Shown: one piece after another, positions 1-5,950 of the stretch
Layout of the letters: each line of letters begins with the position of its first letter
Position numbering within the stretch: position 1 is the stretch's first letter
From: Firmicutes bacterium ZCTH02-B6
GTDB taxonomy: Bacteria > Bacillota > Limnochordia > Limnochordales > ZCTH02-B6
Direction: 5' to 3'
Assembly (NCBI GenBank): GCA_002159155.1
Contig: LZRQ01000135.1
Location: 1-9,507, forward strand
Length of the DNA stretch: 9,507 bases
Notes under the pieces: generated by a model
Told to the model about the DNA's origin: nothing
Seen by the model: only the letters and a program-made list of their open reading frames with translations
Database searches by the model: none
Made by a program: the position numbers and the translations under genes

Positions 1-2
1 GA

Positions 3-338
3 ATCGCGCAGAGCGTGCCGTGGGCGGTGCGCAACACACCGGTGGAGCCTCGCCAGTCGGCACCCCATATCCTCAACGTGTCGTTCCCCGGGCTGAAGGG
101 CGAGGTACTGGTCCACAGCCTGGCCGAAGCGGGCATCTACGTCTCCGCTGGGTCCGCATGCTCGTCGCGCCGTACCGGCTTGAGCCACGTTCTGGCCGCG
201 CTCGGGTTGAGCGAGGACGTGGCCGGTGGGGCCATCAGGCTGAGCCTTTCGTCCATGACGACGGAGGACGACATCGACGCGGCGGTGGAAAGGATCAGCG
301 CCGTCGCGCTGGACCTAGCCGCGCTGGTCCGCCGCTAG
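3..338 (+). CDS. Cysteine desulfurase, NifS/IscS type, C-terminal part (5' end outside window)
   Basis: PLP-dependent enzyme that removes sulfur from L-cysteine, leaving a persulfide on its own catalytic cysteine for transfer to acceptors. The reading frame is open from the first in-frame base, so only about the last 111 residues of a protein usually near 380-400 are present. The fragment carries the active-site loop SAGSACSSRR, with the catalytic Cys encoded at 159-161. It then has IRLSLS, whose arginine normally binds the substrate carboxylate, followed by the acidic TTEDDID stretch typical of the C-terminal helix. The GTG at 15 lies inside the conserved fold and is not the start. Its stop is 34 bp before thiI, the arrangement of Bacillus subtilis nifZ-thiI, so the likely partner is ThiI. 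The subtype (NifZ-like or general IscS) cannot be settled from the fragment. Confidence 0.93.
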   Translation: MAQSVPWAVRNTPVEPRQSAPHILNVSFPGLKGEVLVHSLAEAGIYVSAGSACSSRRTGLSHVLAALGLSEDVAGGAIRLSLSSMTTEDDIDAAVERISAVALDLAALVRR

Positions 339-354
339 AGCGGGAGTATTCGTC

Positions 355-361
355 GGGGAGG
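355..361 (+). promoter_or_regulatory. Ribosome binding site of thiI
   Basis: GGGGAGG lies 11 bases before the TTG at 373. It supports that unusual start codon; no ATG or GTG lies upstream in frame close to it. The 34-bp gap to the preceding desulfurase shows no promoter or terminator, so the two genes are probably cotranscribed. Confidence 0.65.
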
Positions 362-372
362 CACCTCGTCCT

Positions 373-1563
373 TTGGACCATTTGCTCTTGATTCGTTACG
401 GAGAGATTGGACTCAAGGGGAAAAACCGGCACCTCTTTGAGGAACAACTCATGCGCAACATCCGGGCCGCGTTGGGCGATGCCTTGCCGGGCCGGGTCCA
501 ACGGGCCTACGGGCGCATCTTCGTCGAGCTGGGAGATTCTGCTCACACCCGCGCGGCCCTGGAACGGCTGCAAAAGGTGTTTGGCATCGTGGCCGTCAGC
601 CCGGCCCTCCGGGTGCCACTGACCGTAGAGGCAGTGGAAGAGGGGGCCGTGGAGCTGGTGAGGCGGCTAGGCCCGGCGGGGGCGCGCACCTTCCGCGTCC
701 AGGCGCGCCGGCCCAACAAGGCGTTTCCCCTGACGTCCCAGGAGATCAACGAGCGCATCGGGGCGCTGTTGTTGCGAACATACCCCCAGTTGAAAGTGGA
801 TCTGCACCAGCCCGAGCTGGTCGTCTCCATCGAAGTGCGGGAGCAGGGAGCGTACTTGTATTCGGAGCAAACCCCCGGTCCGGGCGGGCTGCCGGTGGGC
901 GTCAGCAGCCACGCGCTGCTGCTTCTTTCCGGCGGTATCGACAGCCCCGTCGCCGGCTGGATGGCGATGAAGCGCGGCATCCGGCTGGATGCAATCCACT
1001 TCCACAGCCCGCCGTTTACCAGCGAACGGGCCCTGGACAAAGTGAAGGATCTGACCGGGGTGCTGGCCTCTTGGGGCGGGCCTATCCGGCTCCATGTGGT
1101 CCGCTTTACCGAGATCCAAAAGGAGCTCCGGCGGCAGGCACCGGCCGAGCTGATGATCACCCTTATGCGCCGCTTCATGCTTCGCATCGCGGTCGCGGTC
1201 GCCCAGGACGTGGGCGCTTTGGCTCTTGTTACAGGGGAGAGCGTCGGCCAGGTAGCCAGCCAAACGTTGGAAAACATGTCCGTCATCAACGCGGTGACCA
1301 GCATGCCCATCTTGCGACCGCTGGTCGGTTTCGACAAGCAGGAGATCGTGGAGCGGGCGCAAGCCATCGGCACGTATTCGATCTCCATCCGGCCCTATGA
1401 GGATTGCTGCACGATCTTTGTGCCGGCGCACCCGGCGACGCGGCCGCAGCTGGCGGAGGTGGAGGCGGCGGAGGCGGCGCTGGACGTGGCCGGGCTGGTG
1501 CGGGAGGCCCTCGCGAGCATCGAGACAACGACCCTCGCGGAGGCGCCGGCGGGGGCCGGGTAG
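373..1563 (+). CDS. thiI: tRNA 4-thiouridine synthase ThiI, short form without rhodanese domain
   Basis: Activates U8 of tRNA by adenylation and inserts sulfur to give 4-thiouridine; in some bacteria it also feeds sulfur to the ThiS carrier for thiamine thiazole. The 396-residue product begins with LLIRYGEIGLKGKNR (about 4-19), the family's N-terminal ferredoxin-like signature. A THUMP domain follows (about 60-165), then a PP-loop pyrophosphatase domain with SGGIDSP at 186-192, TGESVGQVASQTLENM at 287-302 and PYEDCCTIFVP at 341-351. The rhodanese domain that extends the E. coli enzyme to 482 residues is absent, as in B. subtilis, where a dedicated desulfurase delivers sulfur directly. The adjacent desulfurase fits that scheme. 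The start is TTG at 373, chosen from the homologous N-terminus and the GGGGAGG upstream. The last 40 residues are Ala/Glu-rich and encoded by a GGCGGA-like low-complexity stretch. Confidence 0.96.
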   Translation: MDHLLLIRYGEIGLKGKNRHLFEEQLMRNIRAALGDALPGRVQRAYGRIFVELGDSAHTRAALERLQKVFGIVAVSPALRVPLTVEAVEEGAVELVRRLGPAGARTFRVQARRPNKAFPLTSQEINERIGALLLRTYPQLKVDLHQPELVVSIEVREQGAYLYSEQTPGPGGLPVGVSSHALLLLSGGIDSPVAGWMAMKRGIRLDAIHFHSPPFTSERALDKVKDLTGVLASWGGPIRLHVVRFTEIQKELRRQAPAELMITLMRRFMLRIAVAVAQDVGALALVTGESVGQVASQTLENMSVINAVTSMPILRPLVGFDKQEIVERAQAIGTYSISIRPYEDCCTIFVPAHPATRPQLAEVEAAEAALDVAGLVREALASIETTTLAEAPAGAG

Positions 1564-1587
1564 GCCTATGGACTGAAAGCCGCGCCT

Positions 1588-1613
1588 TGGTTCAAGAACG
1601 CGTTCTTTCGCCA
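1588..1613. repeat. Palindrome after thiI, between convergent genes
   Basis: A perfect 14-bp palindrome, AAGAACGCGTTCTT (1594-1607), is flanked by TGG (1588-1590) and CCA (1611-1613), which also pair across three mismatched or wobble positions. It lies between the thiI stop (1563) and the stop of the minus-strand small ORF (1617). That position suits a shared terminator, but the stem is short and has no T-tract on either side, so a protein-binding site or chance are equally possible. GAAC and GTTC are separated by 2 bases, not the 4 of a Bacillus-type LexA box. Confidence 0.4.
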
Positions 1614-1616
1614 GCG

Positions 1617-1736
1617 TCATTGGAACAAAAGGGCACGGATGAACAGGAACTCGTGAGCCGCGCGCTGGACTACGGCCAACAAAAGCCCGATGGCCAGGCC
1701 AAAGGCGAACACTTTCCAGAGGCGTACTCGGCGCAC
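1617..1736 (-). CDS. Candidate small single-pass membrane protein (39 residues), function unknown
   Basis: I do not recognise this protein. It fills about half of the otherwise empty gap between thiI and miaB, on the opposite strand. The GTG at 1736-1734 is preceded by GAGGTGATC (minus strand, 1748-1740), which matches the 16S rRNA 3' end at good spacing. From this start the product is 39 residues: a basic N-terminus (MRRVRLWK), one hydrophobic segment at about 9-23 (VFAFGLAIGLLLAVV), then a short amphipathic tail ending in LLFQ. Basic residues before the segment suggest the N-terminus is cytoplasmic. The frame also extends upstream to a TTG at 1799, giving 60 residues, but that start has no visible ribosome binding site. 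A symmetric -10 near 1799-1804 could drive it. Support is the binding site and membrane-like composition only; conservation is untested. Confidence 0.5.
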   Translation of the reverse strand: MRRVRLWKVFAFGLAIGLLLAVVQRAAHEFLFIRALLFQ

Positions 1737-1739
1737 GGC

Positions 1740-1748
1740 GATCACCTC
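1740..1748 (-). promoter_or_regulatory. Strong Shine-Dalgarno sequence for the small minus-strand ORF
   Basis: On the minus strand GAGGTGATC precedes GTG (1736-1734) by 3 bases, leaving 8 bases between the GAGG core and the start codon. Nine consecutive bases match the consensus AAGGAGGTGATC. This is the main evidence that the small ORF is translated and that its start is this GTG, not the TTG at 1799. Confidence 0.5.
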
Positions 1749-1782
1749 GAGATAGCGGTTTCGCCGCTTCCAGATGGGTTCC

Positions 1783-1799
1783 TTGCCCGGTGGGGGCAA
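1783..1799. repeat. Inverted repeat covering the miaB -35 element
   Basis: TTGCCC (1783-1788) and GGGCAA (1794-1799) form a perfect 6-bp inverted repeat around a 5-base centre, GGTGG. The left arm is the proposed -35 hexamer and the right arm lies in the promoter spacer. A dimeric regulator bound here would block RNA polymerase, so it is a possible operator; no regulator can be named. Confidence 0.45.
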
Positions 1800-1811
1800 T
1801 TGTACTACAAT
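1799..1811. promoter_or_regulatory. Symmetric -10 element, possible divergent promoter
   Basis: ATTGTACTACAAT is a perfect palindrome around one central base, so both strands carry the -10 hexamer TACAAT, at 1806-1811 on plus and 1804-1799 on minus. Bacterial promoters with symmetric -10 regions are known to fire in both directions. Minus-strand transcripts would begin near 1792 and run into the small membrane-protein ORF starting at 1736. No good minus-strand -35 is visible at 16-18 bp (CCGTTG at 17 bp is poor), so minus-strand activity is less certain. The dyad could instead be an operator. Confidence 0.45.
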
Positions 1812-1838
1812 GGGGTTTGCGCAACGGTAGAGTTTTGT

Positions 1839-1848
1839 GAGGGGGGAG
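1839..1848 (+). promoter_or_regulatory. Ribosome binding site of miaB
   Basis: The purine run GAGGGGGGAG ends 4 bases before the ATG at 1853. It contains both GAGG and GGAG as possible pairing cores, around a run of six G. It supports ATG 1853 over the internal ATG at 1889, which has no such sequence upstream. Confidence 0.65.
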
Positions 1849-1852
1849 CCGC

Positions 1853-3265
1853 ATGGCCCTCGACCTTTTGCCCATCATCAACAATCCGATGCCCCGGCCT
1901 TCGATCAAGCCGCCGGAAAATGCGACGAAGAAGGTTCACATCGTCACCTTGGGTTGCCAGATGAACGTGCTGGACACCGAGACGATGTTTGGCCTCTTGG
2001 CGCGGGAAGGCTACGCCCCTACCGACGACCCGGCGGAGGCCGACTTGATCCTCTACAACACCTGCTCGGTCAGGGAGAATCCCGAGCGGAAGGTGTACGG
2101 CCAGGTGGGGCTTCTCAAGCGCCTCAAGGAAGAAAACCCCAACCTGATTATCGGCATCTGCGGCTGCATGCCCCAGAGCAAGGTCGAGCGCCAGAAAATC
2201 TGGGACCAGCTGCCCCACGTTGACCTCGTCTTTGGCACCATGAACATCCACCGGCTCCCCGAACTCCTGCACCAGGTGCAGGAGACAGGCCAGCGGGTGA
2301 TGGAGGTCTGGGACGAGCACGGCGACATCGTCGAAGGTCTCCCGGTTATGCGGGAAGACAAGCTCAAGGCCTACGTCACCATTATTTACGGCTGCGACTA
2401 CCGCTGCAGCTTCTGCATCGTGCCTCAGACCCGTGGACGGCAGCGCAGCCGGCGAGCGGGATATATCATTGCCGAGGTCGAGCAGCTCGCGGCGGAAGGG
2501 TACAAGGAGATTACCCTTCTCGGACAGACGGTGGACGCGTACGGCAAAGACTTGGGTGACGGCACCAGCCTCGCTTCGCTTTTGTGGCGTCTCAACGAGA
2601 TCCCGGGCATTGAGCGGCTGCGGTTCACGACCTCGCACCCCAGGGACATCACCGACGAGTTGATTGTCGCCATGCGGGACGCCGACAAGGTGTGCGAGTG
2701 GCTGCACTTGCCGGTCCAGTCGGGCAACAACAGGATCCTCAAACTCATGGGTCGCCGCTATACCCGTGAGCAGTACTTGGCCCTTGTGGAAAAGCTCCGG
2801 AGCCACATCCCCGACCTTACCCTCACCACCGATATCATCGTCGGCTTCCCCGGAGAAACCGACGAGGAGTTTGAGGACACGGTGTCGCTCGTGGAGGAAG
2901 TGCAGTTTGATGGGGCCTTTACCTTCATCTACTCGCCGCGCCCGGGCACGGGCGCCCCGAACTTGCCCGATCCGATCCCAGAAGAGGTAAAGCGGGAGCG
3001 GCTGCAGCGCCTCATCGAGGTGCAGAACGCCATCACCGCCAAGCGCAACAAGGCCCTCGTGGGGACGCTTCAGGAAGTGCTGGTGGAGGGCAAAAGCGAA
3101 AAGGACCCCAGCCGCCTCACCGGCCGCACCCGGGGCAACAAGATCGTGGTGTTCCACGGCGGGGACGAGCTCATCGGGCAGGTGGTGCCGGTGCGCATTA
3201 CCGAGGCCCGCACTTGGACCCTGGTGGGGGACGTGGAGGTGCCCGCGGTCAGCCGCACCGCGTAA
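1853..3265 (+). CDS. miaB: tRNA-2-methylthio-N6-dimethylallyladenosine synthase MiaB
   Basis: Radical SAM methylthiotransferase that converts i6A37 of tRNA to ms2i6A37, using two iron-sulfur clusters. The 470-residue protein has a short N-terminal extension (1-26) and then the methylthiotransferase domain. The auxiliary-cluster cysteines are in TLGCQMN (Cys35), NTCSVRENPE (Cys71) and GICGCMPQ (Cys105, with an extra Cys103). The radical SAM motif CDYRCSFC gives Cys181, 185 and 188. GQTVDAYG (225-231) and GFPGETDEEF (331-340) follow. The C-terminal 65 or so residues, from about 399, form a TRAM RNA-binding domain. The spacing of cysteines and the TRGRQRSR stretch fit MiaB better than MtaB or RimO. 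It is the first gene of the operon, behind its own promoter. MiaA, which makes its substrate, ends the visible run, so both steps of the pathway are encoded together. Confidence 0.96.
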   Translation: MALDLLPIINNPMPRPSIKPPENATKKVHIVTLGCQMNVLDTETMFGLLAREGYAPTDDPAEADLILYNTCSVRENPERKVYGQVGLLKRLKEENPNLIIGICGCMPQSKVERQKIWDQLPHVDLVFGTMNIHRLPELLHQVQETGQRVMEVWDEHGDIVEGLPVMREDKLKAYVTIIYGCDYRCSFCIVPQTRGRQRSRRAGYIIAEVEQLAAEGYKEITLLGQTVDAYGKDLGDGTSLASLLWRLNEIPGIERLRFTTSHPRDITDELIVAMRDADKVCEWLHLPVQSGNNRILKLMGRRYTREQYLALVEKLRSHIPDLTLTTDIIVGFPGETDEEFEDTVSLVEEVQFDGAFTFIYSPRPGTGAPNLPDPIPEEVKRERLQRLIEVQNAITAKRNKALVGTLQEVLVEGKSEKDPSRLTGRTRGNKIVVFHGGDELIGQVVPVRITEARTWTLVGDVEVPAVSRTA

Positions 3266-3271
3266 CGCCCC

Positions 3272-5914
3272 ATGTCCACCCCGATGATGGAGCAGTACGA
3301 ACGCATCAAGCGGCAATACCCCGACGCGATCGTGTTTTTTCGCCTCGGGGATTTTTATGAGATGTTCGGCGACGACGCGGTGCTGGCCAGCCGCCTCCTG
3401 GACATCACCCTGACGTCCCGGGAGGCGGGCAAGGCCGGCCGGATCCCCATGTGCGGGGTTCCGTACCACGCAGCGGACAGCTACCTGGCCGCCCTGGTGG
3501 CCCACGGCTACAAGGTGGCCGTCTGCGACCAGCTGGAAGATCCCCGTTTTGCCAAAGGCCTCGTCGAGCGCGACGTGGTGCGGGTGGTAACGCCCGGCAC
3601 CATTGTCACCCCGGGGTCTTTGGACGAGCGGGCCAACAACTTTCTCGTGGCCATCACGCGGGGGAGAGGCGGCTATGGCCTGGCGGTAGCCGACGTCTCC
3701 ACCGGCGATTTCCAGGTCACTCAGTTCGGCGGCGAAGACGCCCAGGCGCAGCTGCTCAACGAGCTGCAACGGCTCTCGCCCGCGGAGGCGTTGCTTGGTC
3801 CAGGCATCGCAGCGGACGACGGGCTCATGAGCCAGTTGCGCCTTCACGTGCGCACTGCGTGGCCGTATGATGACCGCGCGTTTCACCCCGACACGGCCTA
3901 CCGGCGCCTGACGGAACATTTCGGTGTCCATTCCCTCGCTGGCTACGGCTGCGAAGGCATGACGCTGGCCGTCTCGGCGGCCGGGGCAATCCTGCAGTAC
4001 CTTTCGGAAACCCAAAAGACGGCCGCCCAGCAGATCACCGGAATCACCACCTATTCCACCGCTGATCACATGGTGCTCGACGGTGCCACCCGCCGGAGCC
4101 TCGAGCTCGTGCGCACGCTGCGGGACGGCAGCTTTAAGGGCAGCCTCTTATGGGTGCTGGACAAGACGGAAACCTCCATGGGCGGGCGTATGTTGCGCCG
4201 CTGGCTGGACCAACCTCTCTTGGACCGGCGCGCGATCGTGGCGCGCCTCGACGCGGTGGAAGACCTCGTCCGCCACAGCGACTTGCGCCGGGAGCTGCGG
4301 GCGACGTTGCGCAGCGTGGCCGACATCGAGCGCCTGGTGGGCCGCGTCGCGTACCGCAGCGCCAATGCTCGCGATCTGGTGGCGTTACGCCAATCCCTGG
4401 AGCGGGTGCCCCACATCAAGGAACTGATCTTCTCTTTCCCCGTACGGGATAGTCTGAGGGAGTTGGCCGGCGGCATGGATGAGCTCGGGCACGTCACCGG
4501 CCGCATCGCGGCGACGCTGGTGGACGACCCGCCGGCCAGCGTGAAGGAAGGCGGTCTCATCCGGGACGGTTTCCACGAAGAGGTGGACCGCCTGAGGGCG
4601 GCCACCAGCCGCGGCAAAGAGTGGATCGCGCAGCTGGAGGAGGCCGAGCGCGCCCGGACGGGGATCAAGTCGCTTAAAATCGGTTTCAACAAGGTCTTTG
4701 GCTACTACATCGAGGTTACACGCCCCAACCTGCACCTGGTGCCACCCGATTACGAGCGCAAGCAGACGTTGGCGGGGGCCGAGCGGTTTATCACACCTGC
4801 GCTCAAGGAGCAGGAGGCGCTCGTCCTCGGGGCTGAGGAGCGGATTGTGGAGCTGGAATACGAGCTCTTTGCGCAGCTGCGGGATTTCGTGGCCGCCGAG
4901 GCGGCCGGGATCCAGGCCACCGCCCGGCGCATCGCGTCCTTGGACGCGCTGGCGTCCCTGGCTGAGGTCGCAGTCAACAGCCACTGGTGCCGACCGGAAG
5001 TAGCCGACGACGACGTCATCGACGTCCGTGCCGGGCGCCACCCGGTGGTGGAGGCGATGCACCGGGAAACCGGTTTCGTTCCCAACGATATCCGGTTGGA
5101 CCGGGACCAACAGCAGCTCATCGTGCTCACCGGGCCCAACATGGCGGGCAAGAGCACGTACCTGCGGCAGGTGGCCCTCATCACGCTCTTGGCCCACATG
5201 GGGAGCTTTGTGCCCGCGGAGTCGGCCCACATTGGCCTCGTCGACCGTATCTTTACCCGGGTTGGCGCCGCGGACGACCTTGGCACCGGGCAGAGCACCT
5301 TCATGGTGGAAATGAACGAGGCAGCCAACATTCTTCACCACGCGACGGCCAAGAGTCTCATCGTCATCGATGAACTGGGGCGCGGGACGAGCACCTACGA
5401 CGGGCTGGCCCTGACGCATGCCATCGCGGTCCACATCCACGACCGCATCGGCGCGAGGACCCTGATATCGACCCATTACCATGAGCTCACCCGGCTGCCC
5501 GAGGAGCTGCCTCGGGCGCGCAACTACCGTGCGGAGGTGGCCGAGAGCCGGGGCCGGATCACGTTCTTGTACAAGATTGTGCCCGGAGGGGCCGACCGCA
5601 GCTACGGGATTAACGTGGCCCGTATGGCGGGGATCCCGAAGGACATCATCCGCCACGCCCAGCGGCTGCTCAAGGAGCTCGAGGCGGGCCCGGTCCGGCC
5701 CGCCCAGTTGAGCCTGGCCGCCCTGTTTGCCGCGGCGGACGGCGCGGCAGGAGAAACGGCCGCGGCAAGTGAAGCAGAGGAGCTGTCGCTGCACCTGGTG
5801 GAGGACGAGATCCTCAACCAGCTGCGCCGGTTGGATATTCCGCGCATGACTCCCCTGGAGGCCCTCAATCTCCTGGCCGAGTGGCAGGCAAAGCTGGCCG
5901 GCGGCGGCGAATAG
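3272..5914 (+). CDS. mutS: DNA mismatch repair protein MutS
   Basis: Recognises mismatches and small loops in DNA and, after ATP binding, recruits MutL. At 880 residues it is full length for MutS1. The N-terminal mismatch-binding domain carries the Phe-X-Glu motif in GDFYEMF (Phe28, Glu30), which distinguishes it from MutS2. Connector, lever and clamp regions follow (about 130-560). The C-terminal ATPase has Walker A GPNMAGKST (621-629), STFMVEMNEA (675-684), Walker B LIVIDELGRGTS (696-707), STHYHEL (733-739) and SYGINVARMAGIP (777-789). QLSLAALF (812-819) is a possible beta-clamp binding peptide, and the last 40 residues look like the tetramerisation helices. The ATG is 6 bp after the miaB stop, in the same frame (TAA CGC CCC ATG), and is the earliest possible start. 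No Shine-Dalgarno sequence is visible, so translation is probably coupled to miaB. Confidence 0.98.
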   Translation: MSTPMMEQYERIKRQYPDAIVFFRLGDFYEMFGDDAVLASRLLDITLTSREAGKAGRIPMCGVPYHAADSYLAALVAHGYKVAVCDQLEDPRFAKGLVERDVVRVVTPGTIVTPGSLDERANNFLVAITRGRGGYGLAVADVSTGDFQVTQFGGEDAQAQLLNELQRLSPAEALLGPGIAADDGLMSQLRLHVRTAWPYDDRAFHPDTAYRRLTEHFGVHSLAGYGCEGMTLAVSAAGAILQYLSETQKTAAQQITGITTYSTADHMVLDGATRRSLELVRTLRDGSFKGSLLWVLDKTETSMGGRMLRRWLDQPLLDRRAIVARLDAVEDLVRHSDLRRELRATLRSVADIERLVGRVAYRSANARDLVALRQSLERVPHIKELIFSFPVRDSLRELAGGMDELGHVTGRIAATLVDDPPASVKEGGLIRDGFHEEVDRLRAATSRGKEWIAQLEEAERARTGIKSLKIGFNKVFGYYIEVTRPNLHLVPPDYERKQTLAGAERFITPALKEQEALVLGAEERIVELEYELFAQLRDFVAAEAAGIQATARRIASLDALASLAEVAVNSHWCRPEVADDDVIDVRAGRHPVVEAMHRETGFVPNDIRLDRDQQQLIVLTGPNMAGKSTYLRQVALITLLAHMGSFVPAESAHIGLVDRIFTRVGAADDLGTGQSTFMVEMNEAANILHHATAKSLIVIDELGRGTSTYDGLALTHAIAVHIHDRIGARTLISTHYHELTRLPEELPRARNYRAEVAESRGRITFLYKIVPGGADRSYGINVARMAGIPKDIIRHAQRLLKELEAGPVRPAQLSLAALFAAADGAAGETAAASEAEELSLHLVEDEILNQLRRLDIPRMTPLEALNLLAEWQAKLAGGGE

Positions 5915-5936
5915 CGTCGGCGCCGGAAACCCGGGA

Positions 5937-5946
5937 TAAGGAGGTG
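5937..5946 (+). promoter_or_regulatory. Ribosome binding site of mutL
   Basis: TAAGGAGGTG is a near-perfect complement of the 16S rRNA 3' end, 6 bases from GGAGG to the ATG at 5951. It fixes the mutL start and lets mutL be translated independently of mutS. The 36-bp mutS/mutL gap holds nothing else that I can see. Confidence 0.8.
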
Positions 5947-5950
5947 CCTC

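Larger units (their letters stand above)
1783..1811 (+). promoter_or_regulatory. Sigma-A-type promoter of miaB
   Basis: TTGCCC (1783-1788) and TACAAT (1806-1811) are separated by exactly 17 bp, close to the TTGACA/TATAAT housekeeping consensus. Transcription would begin near 1818, giving a leader of about 35 bases before the miaB ATG at 1853. It is the only clear promoter I see ahead of the miaB-mutS-mutL-methyltransferase-miaA run, so it probably serves the whole operon. Both hexamers lie in dyads, described in separate entries. Confidence 0.7.

Noticed and set aside
15..17. GTG at 15 as the start of the desulfurase gene
   Set aside because: The frame is open upstream and the protein from here would lack the PLP-binding domain, so the gene is cut by the window edge.
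1594..1607. LexA (Cheo) box, tempting next to mismatch-repair genes
   Set aside because: Bacillus-type boxes need GAAC-N4-GTTC; here the half-sites are 2 bp apart and the site is far from the mutS start.
1737..1799. N-terminal extension of the small minus-strand ORF to the TTG at 1799
   Set aside because: No Shine-Dalgarno before that TTG, the extension overlaps the promoter dyad, and the internal GTG at 1736 has a nine-base match.
1841..1846. G6 run in the miaB ribosome binding site as a phase-variation tract
   Set aside because: Six bases is short, lies within ordinary purine-rich binding-site composition, and there is no comparison to show variation.
667..1908. 413-residue minus-strand open frame covering thiI, the gap and the miaB start
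   Set aside because: Antisense to well-supported thiI; it also crosses the promoter and the better-supported small ORF.
1404..1964. 186-residue plus-strand open frame across the end of thiI and the thiI-miaB gap
   Set aside because: It begins inside thiI in another frame with a long glycine run from the GGCGGA tract and overlaps miaB. It has no family resemblance or binding site and looks like a high-GC shadow frame.
1805..4069. 754-residue minus-strand open frame
   Set aside because: It lies antisense to miaB and mutS, which have complete family motifs. Long antisense frames are expected in GC-rich codon usage, and its sequence resembles no protein I know.
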